Below are positions 40,108 through 51,830 of a stretch of 64,000 nt of DNA, one piece after another (position 1 is the first letter of the stretch; each line of letters begins with the position of its first letter). Origin of the DNA: Breviolum minutum Mf 1.05b.01 (taxonomy: Eukaryota > Sar > Dinophyceae > Suessiales > Symbiodiniaceae); the NCBI GenBank assembly GCA_000507305.1, contig DF239267.1, forward strand, positions 1 to 64,000, in the 5' to 3' direction. The notes under the pieces are model-generated. The model had not been told where the DNA came from and did not search any database. It worked only from the letters and a program-made list of their open reading frames with translations. The position numbers were made by a program, and so were the translations under genes.

Positions 40108-40597
40108 GGAGAGAAATATAGAACAATCATAGAAGTGCCAAAAAATCAGCCTCAACTGGTCGAGGGTTTTTCAACCCGGGGCAATGGATGTCACAACCAT
40201 GCAAAAAAACCCACCCTTTTTTATTAAACGCATTCCGTTGCATTTCCGTTGGTTTTTGGGTTCCATCAAAACGATTTTGCAGCGTTTTTCGTTGTTGACG
40301 TTTTTTGTCTTCTGAAAAACAATCATGGCCCCTCTACAGCTATCAACATTTCCAGCTTTCCGGAGTTGCGCACTTGTATTTTGTTGACGGCTGCAAGACG
40401 TTCGGCTGGATGATGATGTTTGGTAAAGACCTCAATGGTAACTGGGGCACGGCCAGTTGTTGGGCTTGTCACACCGGGGGACTGTGAACCTGTGATATGA
40501 GATGGTTGAACAGCTCAACTTGCAATCATCCCACAAATCCGCCACTTGCGACCCCTCATCAGTAGGGTCACCTGGACCTCCATGCAACAAGTGTCAC
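40108..40597. other. No gene assigned
   Basis: Contains AAAAACCC and GGGTTCCATC blocks like family C at about 40205-40300, plus a plus-strand open stretch at 40305-40487. Confidence 0.25.
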
Positions 40598-40681
40598 TTG
40601 AACCCGCAGATGTGAGTCCTGTATGATCTTTTTAGGCATATGGCGTACTGGATTTCATAATCCAATTCTTGTAGTGCTCTT
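40598..40681 (-). CDS. Internal exon, unknown protein
   Basis: An 84-bp exon starting right after ACCACCAACCAG, the end of element D11. The minus strand reads RALQELDYEIQYAICLKRS and then YRTHICGF, and ends TTCAA followed by GTGACA. Other frames stop early. Function unknown. Confidence 0.65.
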
Positions 40682-40746
40682 CTGGTTGGTGGTTTCAACC
40701 CATCTGAAAAATAATAGTAATGAAAATAACACATATTTGAAACCAC
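40682..40746 (-). mobile_element. Family D element D11, short (65 bp)
   Basis: GGTTGGTGGTTTCAACCC and TTTGAAACCACC remain, with the central GTCAAATTGGATCA block deleted. It still begins GT (minus) and ends CCAG. It shows that the middle is not needed for the intron-like ends. Confidence 0.75.
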
Positions 40747-41097
40747 CTCCCAGTCTTAGACGTTATCTAATACACATTTACAAATGACAAAAGGAATGAC
40801 GAAAGACAAACACTGCCACCAAACCAACCACCTGGTGATCAAGGGGGTCAAATTATAACTGTGTACACTAACATGTCGCCAACCTGAACCTGGACTTTCA
40901 TTCCTTCGTAATATACAGAACATCTTATGTGAATATCGATGCGTTGCAAACACATGAAACATCTCCCCTTACTTGTTCAATGTTAGGGTTGGACTCTCCC
41001 TATTGTGTGGTGAAACTGGTCAAGGGGCTTACGGTATTAGGACCCAGGGCTCAATTCATGGCAGTTTTTTGTCACCACCAATGAACACGGCATGCCT

Positions 41098-41160
41098 ACG
41101 AAGGCTCCAGGGTGACCGGCGGATCTGTTCGGAACAGGCGCTGATCATTCGTATCCTCGG
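41098..41160 (-). CDS. Short exon candidate
   Basis: The minus strand reads DTNDQRLFRTDPPVTLEPS before CTTC followed by GTAGGC. It lies downstream of element A9, whose end here reads CAACTG, so the acceptor would be CATCCGAG. Confidence 0.45.
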
Positions 41161-41170
41161 ATGCAGGACA

Positions 41171-41286
41171 TACAGTTGATGGAAGAAATCCGAAACAACC
41201 ACCTGGAATGTATAAAACCTTGTAAATAATGGGATAAACTACCTGGCTACCTATCAACTGGTGGAGGATTTCTTCCATCAACCGTA
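41171..41286. mobile_element. Family A element A9
   Basis: TACAGTTGATGGAAGAAATCC at the left and GATTTCTTCCATCAACCGTA at the right, with TAAATAATGGGATAAACTA inside. The left end carries a change that would destroy the AG on the minus strand. Confidence 0.85.
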
Positions 41287-41628
41287 TTTCACAACATGAT
41301 TCACAAATATCATAGCATATCATTATCATAAGTTTGCTGAAGTTTTCTTTACAGTTTACCAGAAGCACGTCTTCCGTCTTCCTTGTAAAATGACTTCCCT
41401 AATCTACCTTGTCTACAGTCTCTCACTCTAATTGATTCTTAAAAAACACCAACTCTGCTTAACACATAGACATAGGTATTACGTATATTATATACCTACT
41501 AATTTACCATGAACATCAACCATTCATGTACGGTAAAAGTAACCAGTCCCATGGATGCAGCGTCAGATAATTTTTCCGTAGGTCCATCCAAACTTGACCC
41601 CATGAATCACCCCACCACCACCAGCATC

Positions 41629-41648
41629 AGAAGCAGCAGCAGCAGCAA

Positions 41649-41680
<32 letters not shown>

Positions 41681-41700
41681 GCAACAACAACACAGAAAAA
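41629..41700. repeat. CAG/CAA repeat
   Basis: AGCAGCAGC and AACAACAAC units, giving poly-Ser/Asn on the plus strand. Confidence 0.9.
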
Positions 41701-41742
41701 AACAACAACACCAAACATCCTACTACAGTAATCCTTCATCCT

Positions 41743-41879
41743 TCATTTCCATTCTCTTCCGTCGGGCGCTCCAACGAAGCGATCCGATTGGTCCACATAG
41801 GTGAACTGATCCACTGTGTAGGGATTGTTTGGGTCATTCATCCGCTCCTGGATGCCAACAAAATCCCCAAGAAATTCAT
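41743..41879 (-). CDS. Internal exon, acidic, unknown protein
   Basis: The acceptor is CAATCCACAG. The minus strand reads EFLGDFVGIQERMNDPNNPY and then TVDQFTYVDQSDRFVGAPDG. The donor is either CGCTTC followed by GTTGGA (about 41771) or a GA site near 41745. It resembles the exon at 57392-57550 in its Asp-Pro-Asn and Asp-Gln-Phe motifs, which could mean related repeats in one protein. Confidence 0.65.
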
Positions 41880-42251
41880 CTGTGGATTGAATTTTTTTGG
41901 TTAAAAATAATCTTGCCCCCCAAAAATCCAGAGTTTTTACCACGACAAAAAAAACACATAAAATTTCCCACACCCTTCTTCAAAGTGATATTTTGGCGGC
42001 TCAAAAAACATGATACCAAACTACGATTCCGTTTTGTTGGGATGCCAAGGGCAATTCAACAGGTTTTTTTTGGGATTCAAGAGAAGTCCAAATTTCCACT
42101 GATTCTCCTGCGCCAGGTCTGGATCATACTCCGGATTTGGATAATATGCCAGCACCTGAGATCCCGGTAAGCTGCGGCGAAGGGGGAGTCATGCAATAAA
42201 AGTACCACGCAAAAACGAGATTCGGACCTTTAAACATAAGACTTACCATTT

Positions 42252-42331
42252 CCCAGAGGATCTATTTGCCCACATTTGGGTGATTTTTATGGCAAATGTA
42301 GGTAAATATACCATACAATGGATCCTATGGG
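42252..42331. mobile_element. Family H element H5
   Basis: TTTGCCCACATTTGGG, ATTTTTATGGCAAATGTAGG and ACCATACAATGGATCCTATGG. Confidence 0.75.
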
Positions 42332-42345
42332 TTGTGATTGGTTGT

Positions 42346-42461
42346 GTATACCCTCCCTAAAACTAACAGCAAGTTTGCCCCCCCGAAATAATGGTTTCCC
42401 CCAAGTTCGGAATCTCCTGTTGCAGAGGTCTATTTTCAGGTCGTGCTATGTTGTTAGTAGC
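42346..42461. mobile_element. Family B element B10
   Basis: On the plus strand GTATACCCTCCCTAAAACTA to TGTTGTTAGTAG. The internal TCTATTTTCAGG block is kept, but the right repeat is degraded. Confidence 0.7.
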
Positions 42462-42716
42462 ATTTCGAGAAAAAGAAATCCTTCCCACACATCATCCGCA
42501 ATTTTCACAAAAAAACACCTGAATTTCGATCATCCGCGGTGATTTTTGAAGTAAAGCACAACCTGTGGTTCCCCACGGTCCAAGTATACCTCCTTGCTTC
42601 ATTGCTCAATTGAAGCCGTCGAGCTACAACGTTTCCCTCCTAGCAGGTAGGATCGTGTTGTTTTGTCCAAGGGATCTGAGATGTTCTCAGCAAGACATCA
42701 AATCAGAGGAAGGGTT

Positions 42717-42780
42717 GTGGTTGCTGTTGTTGTTGTTGTTGTTGTTGCTGTTGTTGCTGTTGTTGTTGTTGTTGTTGTCG
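42717..42780. repeat. GTT/GCT repeat
   Basis: TTGTTGTTGTTGTTGCTG units, mirrored in type by the CAA/CAG tract 1 kb to the left. Confidence 0.9.
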
Positions 42781-45490
42781 TCTTTGTCGTCTTTGTCTAC
42801 ACATGATTGTAAAAAACTAAGATCTTAAACACGAATCTCTGCTCATCTGCTTTGCTTACTTGGAAGCTAGGCAGTGTATCGGACTCCTAATAGGTTCAAG
42901 ATTCTTACAGACCTCTAAAGCATCATAAGACCAATTCAATCTTCGATAATAATACAATACTTCAGGAGGACAAAAGTTTATGCTTCTTGGTTGATATGAA
43001 CTTATCAGCAAGTGGTCAGCAGCGGATCGAATTAGGAAGCTTATTTTGCGTGGCCAGTGCGGGACGGTCAGATTTCACCCTGTTTTAAATTAATAAGATT
43101 TTAACAGTTTCGGAGGAAGAAATCCGACCGCCCGAAAGAAACAACAAGTGACCATTGAAGGATTCTAGGGGGGAAAGGGTTTCACCTCTTGTGATGCTCA
43201 ACAAGCATAACTTTCATCCTGCCAGTGTATACTGAAATCAGATAGTATTACCACTAGTATCAGTATTAGAAATAAAATATAACAATACATATACAATATT
43301 ACCTTAACATACACAATTGTCATTTAATGCTCCATTTCCCAAAGCTCTCAAGGGAAGATCCACTTCAGAAATGAACAGATGCGACACGACTCGGTGCCCG
43401 GGTCCACTCCTCCGTGCCAGAGATCTGAATCGCAATCGAGACAGGATACTTGGCTTTCTGATCCGCGATGGTCAACAACTCGGTGGTGCTTTTCGAATGG
43501 CGGTTGGGTCGGTAGGGTTGCATCTCAGATAGTTTGTGTATACGGAACATATTATGACGAGTGTAATGATACAATACACAAATAGATATTAAATAATATT
43601 AAATACATGTTTTCGACATGTATCAACATTTCATTATACTTAGTGTAGCAAACCTTGGCGATCTTCGACCCCCCTGAATGTCCCTGGCGATCTTCGGAAC
43701 TTGAACATCTGTCATGGTGATGAAGACATCCTGCAGGGGAGCAAGTCATCAGTGCGTGCAATCATTGGATGTCATATCAACATTATTAAAGATGTTATCC
43801 CCCTGATGTCACTAAAGGCTGTTTGGTTTCCGTCAAGGGATTGCAAATTGATATGATATTGATTCTATGATATCGATTCATGGCGAAACCCTGACCCCTG
43901 ACTGATGAGTTGGAGATAAGACAGTCTGTAATGCTTATCAAGGACAGTGTCATGTTGGTGCCCCTCATTCTGTAATTCATTTGTACAAAGCTCAGGGCAC
44001 GTCTTGACGAATTCCAGGTGGCTGTGCTGTGCTGACATGTTTCCCTAAAAGCACTGCCGTGAAACATGTCATCTCCAAAGAGTTCGGGTTGGCACATCAG
44101 GCATGTGGGAGAACATGGAAACATATCCTAAACAGCAAGCAGTGAGAATATGCCTCCCACAAAATGCGACCCACAACAATATAATATACTAGAATGTGTA
44201 CGTATATATACACTGTACAATACTAGTAGATCAGGAGTTGGAATATCGCATGCGCTCGGAATATTCACACCAAATGTTTCTTTGAAGCAATCTGAGGATT
44301 GTGATGAGGTAGAATGCTCCTGTTCCATTCCGACAAATATTCGATCGGGAATCGGAAAGGAATCCCACCCCAACTAGTTGAATTTTTGGATATTTTATGT
44401 GCCGCCATAATTGTCCCTGCAACAATCATCAAATTCCTCCAAGAACTCTTCCGTTTACTATCGAAATCTGTCACATACACCAGTCAACAGTCACATTGCC
44501 AAGTCAACCCCCAGGGCTACCCGCTCTACGTAGAATAGCTTGTTCGGTCACATCGTTTGTTCATTATGTTCTCCCTTGGAACCCACCGAAACAGTTGTCC
44601 TCTTGGGCTTGTCGGCCATCATAGCTGGTGGCCTGGGAAATTTACGAATCTTGCACTCTGATCAGTCTGGATCTATGAGTTCAACCCGAAGACAAAAAAC
44701 AACTTCCATTAGTGATGAATGTTCAAGGAAAGGACCATACAAAAGTGCAACTTCCCGGATCTGGCAACAAAGAACACACAATCAAATAAAATCATGATCC
44801 TTTTGTTTTCCCACTTACAAGGGAGCGAGCATTATAATCTTGGTTTCTAAACACCACTCAGTGGGAGAATTAATTGCCGAAAAAATCATGCATTTTTCTT
44901 TTAAAGAAGTTGTCTTTGTCCTGGGGTTGAACTCGTAAATTCAGATTAATCTTCTGATCCTGGTTCCTTCCCAAAACAAAGGCTCTGTCAAATTACCATA
45001 ATCGTTTCATCTTTTTTCAATGGAGCTGCACCATGCCATTTTTGCGGGAGACGAGCAGCAAATTTCTCATGACATTCCGCATCTAGGGACATTATCTCGA
45101 AAATGGTTGCAGTTCATTCATAATTTATACTCCTTTCAGGCCCAAAGCCAACGAAAAAAAATGACTACAAGAGATGAAGTACTACAGATTTTGAAGCATG
45201 TAATGGGAAAAATGCACATGCAGTACACTTCTCAGTATGCCTTGGATCTACCCCTCACCCAGTAACATTCACCACTAGGATTAATTATTTCATTTTTGGT
45301 AGGGATTTCCTTACGAATCTTCATTTGTGAGCATCCTGGGTGGTCTGTAGATCACAAGTATACCAATGTGTCATACTATTTGTTCAATCATAGCATCCCC
45401 TGGCCCCCGATTGGTCAAAGAGATTTTTCGGCTGAACATGCCTTTACCCATCCCAAGCGCCTGTACAGTGAACTTGTATTCGCCTCGACT
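42781..45490. other. Long stretch without a supported gene
   Basis: The best candidate is a plus-strand ORF at 45020-45265 (DEVLQILKHVMGKMHMQY and preceding HHAIFAGDEQQIS). The plus ORF at 44150-44377 and minus frames nearby have no paired splice sites. No family elements were recognised between 42800 and 45490. Confidence 0.3.
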
Positions 45491-45494
45491 TGGT

Positions 45495-45598
45495 AAAACT
45501 GATGTGTCAACATAGAACCCGAACATGATGGTTTGGAAGATGTTTTTCCTTTTCCAAAGGTGTATTCTCAGGTTCCATGTTAATCTTCCACGGTGTAC
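45495..45598. mobile_element. Family C element C3
   Basis: ACATAGAACCCGAACATG at the left, TTTGGAAGATGTTTTTCC inside, and TCTCAGGTTCCATGTTAATC at the right. Confidence 0.65.
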
Positions 45599-45599
45599 A

Positions 45600-46517
45600 A
45601 TCAAAATTGGGAACATTCTCCACTTCCACCAAGCAACACATCACAAATCATCAGGTGATTCAATGAGAAACCCCATGACTGAGACACGCGCCATTCGTGA
45701 AGTTTTGAGTCTGCAACATCAAGACTCCACGCGTGTATCGACCTTAATAGAGTTCCAATCGCACAGGTTAGGCACATGGTCAGCTTGGGATACTGAAACC
45801 ATCAACAAGTACACTGCTAGGATGATTCCCAACCATGCACAACACGCCAATTCTTTCGAAAACTATTAAAAAAGGGTGACTAGATGACTTCAACTGCTTT
45901 CCTTTTTGGAAAATCCTTTTCAGGGAATATTCCACTGCAAGTCGCCGCGGGGAGGTGGAAAAAAAACAGCTGGCTCATCTCACCCATGCCACCCCTCGGA
46001 CGCTGGACAGAAAATCAAGTCATCGAAGAGTGGCGCGAAGAAAGTCACCTTAAGTGTTTGCAAGATGTGGAAAGATATGCTGGTAGCTGGTATGCTATGC
46101 ATTGTGGGGAAAGGGTACCATTGCGAAATGGTTTGAAGCATTCCGGAACACCAAAAATACAGCTCAAACAAGTATTCAGGAGGAACCCTGTTGTGGCTGA
46201 CTCCTTCTTACTCTCGCACTAGGCTCACGGACACCTCCATCCTGAATCTGTGTTCCAATGTCCTGGCATCTTCAAAAATCAAAAGTGGGTTCATATCTGG
46301 CATCTATCAATTGTGAGCCTGAAAATAAGTCAACCATTTGCCAAGCGATAGGCTTCACTGTTGATCATGGGTAGTTGGTCCAATCCTACCAGTATGGTAC
46401 AAGTATGGAAAGAGGCAAACATTTGTTGGACACCGGCCAAGCTATCAAACCCATCAAAGCTATTGAAGCCAAACTGCATTAACAAAAAATGCTACAAAGA
46501 ACCTTGCTACAACAACT
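45600..46517. other. Plus-strand open stretches, no gene assigned
   Basis: 45525-45869 and 45884-46222 are open on the plus strand (for example RWTENQVIEEWREESHLKCL), which is protein-like. A terminal acceptor/donor pair was not found. It could be a plus-strand exon. Confidence 0.35.
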
Positions 46518-46620
46518 ACCTGGAAAACATAGGAAAGTACCAGATTTTTTAGGCAACTGGTTTCAGGATGGTTTTAGGGGTAAAGTTGATGGAAATCAAC
46601 AGCGACCGGTTTTCCAGGTA
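46518..46620. mobile_element. Family P element P2, inverse of P1
   Basis: ACCTGGAAAACATAGG at the left and ACCGGTTTTCCAGGTA at the right. The inner GGTTTTAGGGGTAAAGTTGA is the complement of P1. Confidence 0.7.
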
Positions 46621-46670
46621 CTTGTAGTAGGGAATAACATTCTATTTCTGGGCACCATCGTTTTTTCTCA

Positions 46671-46790
46671 GGGGTCATTATATTACCAACCCCAACAATG
46701 CAATTGCTAATTCCGGGAAATCACTCAAAATTGCCATATAGATTTGTATTGTTTGATTCCCCCAAAATGGGTCCCATTTAATGACCCCTG
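46671..46790. mobile_element. Family F element F2, full length
   Basis: CAGGGGTCATTATATTACC at the left pairs with ATTTAATGACCCCTG at the right. The inner GGGAAATCACTCAAAATTG and TTTGTATTGTTTGATTCCCC match the other copies. Confidence 0.8.
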
Positions 46791-47274
46791 TTTCTGGCTT
46801 TCGTGCTGGTCCACCAGTCCTGTCGACATGTGACCAAATCTTCGAGAACTCCAGTCGCCGAGCCACCAAAACATGCGAGACCTGCGTCCATGGGCACAGG
46901 CGTGTAAGGGCGTATGACTGTATGGCCATATATGTAGAGTTTGATTTTATGATTTATTTCGAAATGTTTCTTTTTTTGGGTATTCCATGATATGTAGGGA
47001 ATATGATTTTTTGCACTGAGACTCTCGATCAGTTGGACTTTGTTTGTCAATATCTCCTCGCCTCTCTCTTGATGGAATAATTTTGAGCTTAGATTTGCTT
47101 GTTAGGTGGTTGGAAAAAATAAGAAATCTTCCCCCTTGAATGGTGGTAAGATGTGGTAAGAATACCTCAATACCTTTTCGGTTGACGTGGTACAAAAGTA
47201 AAAATCCACAAACCGCGTTTGAAACTTCCAAAGAGTAGTAATAGTACCAAAAATCCTCCATCAGACCATCCATA
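46791..47274. other. Open on both strands in part, no gene assigned
   Basis: 46781-46930 reads SGFRAGPPVLSTCDQIFENS on the plus strand and ACFGGSATGVLEDLVTCRQD on the minus strand. Exon-like composition, strand unresolved. Confidence 0.3.
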
Positions 47275-47378
47275 TACACCCTGGAAAACTAATATAGAAC
47301 CTGACAATACCCCCTTGGAAAAGGATAAATATTTGCAATCATCCACTTTTTGGGTTCCATCTTAATTTTCGTGGGTGC
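47275..47378. mobile_element. Family C element C4
   Basis: ATACACCCTGGAAAACTAAT with GAACCTG at the left, and GGGTTCCATCTTAATTTTCG at the right. Confidence 0.7.
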
Positions 47379-47444
47379 ATTTAATTGTTAAGTTATCTAA
47401 AGAAAACTTGTTCAGCAAATAGAAAGTAGTGGAGTACCTGGATA

Positions 47445-47563
47445 TATACCCTCCGCAAAACTAACAGCAAGCGCCTTTGAAAATAGGCCATCCCAAAAAG
47501 GAAACGATCGTATTCGAAACCATCCATTTTCAGGTGGGAACTGTGAGTTTTGGGGAGGGTATA
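47445..47563. mobile_element. Family B element B11
   Basis: TATACCCTCCGCAAAACTAA, GGCCATCCCAAAAAGG, ATCCATTTTCAGGTGGG and GAGTTTTGGGGAGGGTATA. Confidence 0.85.
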
Positions 47564-47599
47564 CACAACCAATCACAACCAAACATGTCAATTGTTTTG

Positions 47600-48400
47600 A
47601 CTTTTACTATTTTTTGCCAAATCAAGGCCAGGTCCCTAATCCCTCCATATTTAAATCTCTTCACACATTGCTGGAAGCGATCCAACAGGAATTCTTCATA
47701 TGGATTTGCTGCTAAAGCTGGCTATCTTCTTGTTTCATCTTGTTTCTATTTTGGTCTATTCCCTTATGGCTTTTCAGTGAGAACAATGATAGAATTTTTC
47801 TCTTGACAAACAGCATACCAACCTTCTTTCCATCTAAAAAACGTAAAAGGGTCCTCAGCATGACTAGATTGCAATCCCCATCAAGACTTCCGATCGCCAT
47901 CTTGGTCGCCCCAACGCTCTGGTGTAAAGCAGCTCCAAACGAAGGTACCACGAAATGTCTGCCCCTGCAGTGGTGAACTTTGACCACAAAATACAACAAA
48001 ACAACAACATATCGTCATTCTGCTTGTGAAAGACTCTTTCCAAAATCTTGGAACAAGACGACCCCCATGTTATGAGAACACTACTCAGGTTGTCAGTTGT
48101 CTTTTCTGAAACCACGCGTTCGGAATATACTGTTGTAGAACTCCCAGAATGGCCTCCAGCGTTGGATAGTCAGGATCTTGTGAGCCTCGCACATCCAGGA
48201 CCTCACAGAAGAAAGGGGATCTGATAATGATATGAAACATTCTGATACAGGTCTAGTATCCTGATACCGTGCGTATCATATGATATCATATGCACAAAAA
48301 TCAAAGACACATACAAGAAAACAAATGAATTGAAAACACACATCTTAAATTTCAAATGAGGACACACAGTAGTCTATGTAGAAAAATGAAATCTTCCTCT
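47600..48400. other. No gene assigned
   Basis: Minus 47820-47999 reads SFGAALHQSVGATKMAIGSL and then DGDCNLVMLRTL, protein-like but without clear edges. GATATCATATGATATCATAT-type repeats lie at 48265-48295. Confidence 0.3.
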
Positions 48401-48429
48401 CATGGGGCATAGAAAAACACCACAACAGT

Positions 48430-48594
48430 ATCATTGGATGTGCGTTGTGGGCCATCCTTTAAAAAGTAGGTGCCCCGGCCAAAATGTCACCTTTTGTGAC
48501 CATTCGGCTAGCAGTCCTGGGATGGAGTTCCATCCGGAATTTCTTGAACCATGGCTAAAAACTTGGAGGATGATCTCAGGACTTGTAAGTAGTT
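48430..48594. other. Probable exon, strand unresolved
   Basis: The plus strand reads PGQNVTFCDHSASSPGMEFH and then PEFLEPWLKTWRMISGL, ending GACTT followed by GTAAGT (start of element I3). The minus strand reads NSIPGLLAEWSQKVTFWPG after CATCCCAG. The plus donor is the stronger signal, which would make this the best plus-strand exon in the window. Confidence 0.4.
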
Positions 48595-48730
48595 AGGATC
48601 ATCCCCGTTTATAAGCCATGGAAAGGCCATTTGGAAGCGGTCCCACAACCCTACTTAGGGGACTTACAGTATTATATAACCATGCTTATTAACACTTAAT
48701 CACAAGTCCTGGGATGATCCTCCAAAGTAG
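48595..48730. mobile_element. Family I element I3, full length
   Basis: On the plus strand GTAAGTAGTTAGGATCATCC to GGGATGATCCTCCAAAGTAG, with ATAAGCCATGG inside. It starts with a consensus donor and ends with AG. Confidence 0.7.
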
Positions 48731-48840
48731 GGCTACTTCACCTGAGAGTTGGTTGCCTCGGATGCATACCACCCATGATTGGAGGAAACTGTGATATTCA
48801 AGAGTGAAGATGTATCTCCTATTAAAACAATGGTGATTTT

Positions 48841-48872
48841 CCAATCTCATGTTAGTTTTCAGGGCGGGGTAA
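48841..48872. mobile_element. Family B element, right end only
   Basis: TCATGTTAGTTTTCAGGGCGGGGTA. Confidence 0.5.
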
Positions 48873-48899
48873 GCTTCAAAATTCCAAATGCTGCTTCTT

Positions 48900-50831
48900 T
48901 AGAGATTCTTACTCATTTGTGCACATGGATGTTGGAAATCGACCAATAAACCAATAGCCGTTGTGCGTCAAGGTGGCCCATTTTTTGGCGCGATGTGCAG
49001 CACTTATCTGACCCCCCCAAAATAGGCACACCGATCCCTGTCCTGTACACCACGTAAACGGTGGAGCGGTAGATCTTCACTGTAACCCTGGCATACCTCA
49101 TCGACAGCGGACTCCATGAACATGTTGATAGTTGATATTGAACCTTCCTATTTTCGCTAGGACTTCTCCCAACTCCAATCTGGAATGCTTTTACGAAAGA
49201 TGCACAGATTATGAAGTTGACTGGCCACTATTGGGTGAATAGGGAGGGTTGCAAGAAAGGACATATTCCAATTACCAATACGTTGAAGATTTGAGGCTTT
49301 GACGCTGTCCTTTCAGGAACATCTCCAGCAATGGTGTTCACGAAGCATTCCACCGTGAAGTTGTAGACGTTGTACTCGTTGACATTCTGAGCGACATCGT
49401 GGTGATACATTCACTGCGACACATGCAGCTTCCGCAAGACAAAGTCATTTTTTCTTATTCAGACTGCCTGAATACTATAGGTCTGGTGTGGACCCCAACG
49501 GAGGAAACTCAGGGATGTGATTTACTTCCTATCTCGACAATGTTTTCCATACATCGCTCCCCTGCCACTACGGGGTGCTTGTATTTTAGGAAGGAGCTAC
49601 AGTATGATCTTGCTATATACATTACCCGACCCATACAACCATCCATACAATGACGGCACTTAAAATCCTTGAGCATCCTGCCAAACTAAAAAAACACAAT
49701 AATTAAACCGCAGTCAAGAGTGGTAGTTTGGGGGCTCCTCCTTTGGGTTCACATTTCTATCTGCACATCACGACAGAATACCCTTCAGCTTTGCTATCTG
49801 ACATCTCTAAACCAGCTCTTTTAACCAAGCGTCTGTGAGATCAGGTTCTAAAACAAATGGCGGAATGGTGAGCGCCGCTGCATTAGTGATGATCTCTGGA
49901 TAATCCTGAGTCTTCCCAAGTGCCAAGCACCAGCAGATGGGTTCTGGAAATGCAAAGCGCTTGCCTTCTTCAAATCCAGATATCTTTCCACAAAAACGGT
50001 TGGATTGGTGATTTGGCCTTTCTAGGGGTCCTATGCTGATGGTTGGTTCGTTTCAAGCAGGGAGACTGCGGAAATGATTCTGGGAGAAGTGAAAAAACAA
50101 TCATATCCAACCTCAACATGACTGCCATTTCACATCAATTGTGTTCATGGCTGATTTGAAAATGCAAGGCTTAGTATGTGGAGGAATCGGCAAACATTTC
50201 CCAAACAGCAGCAGTTTCTACATATCCCAAATTGTAAGCTGGATAAAAATTCACATCTGCCGGATGTGACTCTCTTGGAAAACTCCACGTAGGAAAACTC
50301 AGACTTGTATATACTTATATTTGCAGAACATCAAACATGTATATATTTACGTGTATATATATATAGATAATGTATATACAAGCTCTAAAACATTCTGAGA
50401 AAGCCGGCAGAATTTCCTTCAATGTTTCTCATGACACATCCAAAGGTCGACCTCCACGGGACTAGTTCCACCCCTGAAGATTCCATGCTTTTTTCGATGG
50501 AACAACCCTCAATGGAACAAATCACCCGGGAAGATTTTCACAACATAAAACATGGAGAGGAGAGGTGGATGGAAGATCATTTTCCTTTCCTAAGTTTGGT
50601 GATTTGTAGGTTTTTAGCCGTTAATCTTCCAAAAAATTGTACCCGGCTGAGCTTTTCGGACAGCGAGGTTGAGGTTTCCGGAACTTGCCACCTTGAGAGA
50701 CAAATGGAGAACGATGAATTTCAGGTTGGTTATGGGTGGATGTATATAGATGTATATAGGTGATATGGGATATGTCAAAATAATTGGGTAGTATGGGGAT
50801 ATCTATGTAATATGTCCACCTTGCTTAGTTG
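48900..50831. other. Sparse region; one GC-richer exon candidate
   Basis: At 50640-50728 the plus strand reads SFSDSEVEVSGTCHLERQME and ends TTTCAG followed by GTTGGT; the minus strand is open in three frames. Minus 48913-49101 reads VKIYRSTVYVVYRTGIGVPI. (TA)n lies at 50340-50365. Nothing else is supported. Confidence 0.35.
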
Positions 50832-50939
50832 ATGAGAATCCAAAAATAATGGCTTATGGAACAATCCCTATGAAACTGGGTAGGATTTCATCCCTTATGC
50901 ACAGCAAATAACTACTAGTAGGGTTTTGGTCACTGCTCA
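50832..50939. mobile_element. Family E element E8, diverged
   Basis: AATAATGGCTTATGG, AATCCCTATGAAACTGGGTA and GGGTTTTGGTCACTGCTCA. Confidence 0.6.
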
Positions 50940-50982
50940 AAGTTGAAACATGGTCCAAAAATGAAATTGACGGCAAATTTGC

Positions 50983-51078
50983 ACTGTGGTGAAAGTAGAT
51001 GCCTAGCCACCCCCAATTTTGGTGGCATAGTTTTCAGATGGGAGTGGCTAGCGGAATCTACCTTTCCAGGTAGTATAC
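50983..51078. mobile_element. Family G element G2
   Basis: GTGAAAGTAGATGCCTAGCC at the left and CTACCTTTCCAGGTAGTATAC at the right. It lies 35 bp from element D12. Confidence 0.75.
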
Positions 51079-51112
51079 AAGAACGCACCCTTTCCAAAGT
51101 ATAAAACATCCA

Positions 51113-51218
51113 GTTGGTGGTTTTTTGCCACCCATTTGAAAAATATACAGTAAGTCAAATTGGATCATTTCCCCAGCGATCGGGGTAAAATATTTAAAAA
51201 ACATGAAGCTGCCACCAC
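51113..51218 (-). mobile_element. Family D element D12
   Basis: GTTGGTGGTTTTTTGCC to GCCACCACCTAG, with GTCAAATTGGATCATTTCCC and GATCGGGGTAAAAT. On the minus strand its GTGGTGGCAG start is the donor of the exon at 51219-51277. The other end lacks AG, so the intron probably continues through element G2. Confidence 0.8.
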
Positions 51219-51277
51219 CTAGAAATCTTTGCGGCGAACCCGCCGAAGTTATCTCCACATCTTCAGGCTTGAAGGCT
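51219..51277 (-). CDS. Internal exon, unknown protein
   Basis: A 59-bp exon between AACCTGCAG and TTTCTAG followed by GTGGTGG. The minus strand reads AFKPEDVEITSAGSPQRFL. Two of three frames are closed. The composition suggests an extracellular or linker segment. Confidence 0.6.
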
Positions 51278-51506
51278 CTGCAGGTTACTTAGTTTCAAAT
51301 ATTGGGAGACCTACAAATATCTTGGAAAGCAAGATAAACATATAAGATGGCATCCAATGGACATTTCTGGTTCTATACCATAGATTTATATGATATGTTA
51401 CAGTAAACCAATGAGAAAGCTCCATTGGTTTACCATCTCATTTTATCTTCTCAATTCATTTTGAGGATAATTCCTCCACCTGCCAAACCCCCCTCTTCCC
51501 ACAATG

Positions 51507-51660
51507 TGGGCCCCTTGCAATCGTTATAAATGGATCGAGTTATGACATAATCATACATAACCCCAAAATAAACGGCCGAAAAATCAAACGGGTTTCACAG
51601 GGGTTATATACTTCACCCTACTTCTTTTAGAGTTATATACCGTAGTTCACCCCAGTTACA
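51507..51660. mobile_element. Family K-like element K3, expanded
   Basis: GTGGGCCCCTTGCAATCG, GAGTTATGACATAATC, CATAACCCC and GGGGTTATATACTTC show the same motifs as K1 and K2 but spread over a longer span. Confidence 0.45.
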
Positions 51661-51830
51661 TCTGGTGATCCCTGCCCACCTGACCAACACTGAGCTTCCC
51701 TGACCCATCGATAGCCCAAATTCCCAGAGGCATTGGCACAGGCTGAAGGGATACCAACGGCCTGGTTGGCATGGGTCACACCGTGAAATTTCACAGAAAT
51801 CCCATTGAAAAAACGCCTCGGGGTCCCTGT
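51661..51830 (-). CDS. Exon candidate, frame unresolved
   Basis: All three minus frames are open: SVKFHGVTHANQAVGIPS, or PVPMPLGIWAIDGSGKLSVG, or PGRWYPFSLCQCLWEFG. The segment ends TTGGTCAG followed by GTGGGC, a good donor. The second reading shares the DGSG motif with the exon at 32248-32408. Confidence 0.45.

Noticed and set aside
42565..42828. Leucine-rich hydrophobic ORF
   Set aside because: It arises from the GTT/GCT repeat and is not a membrane protein gene.
45020..45265. Plus-strand 81-codon ORF as an independent gene
   Set aside because: The second half looks protein-like, but there is no supporting neighbour and the direction is opposite to the well-supported exons. It is kept only as a remark.
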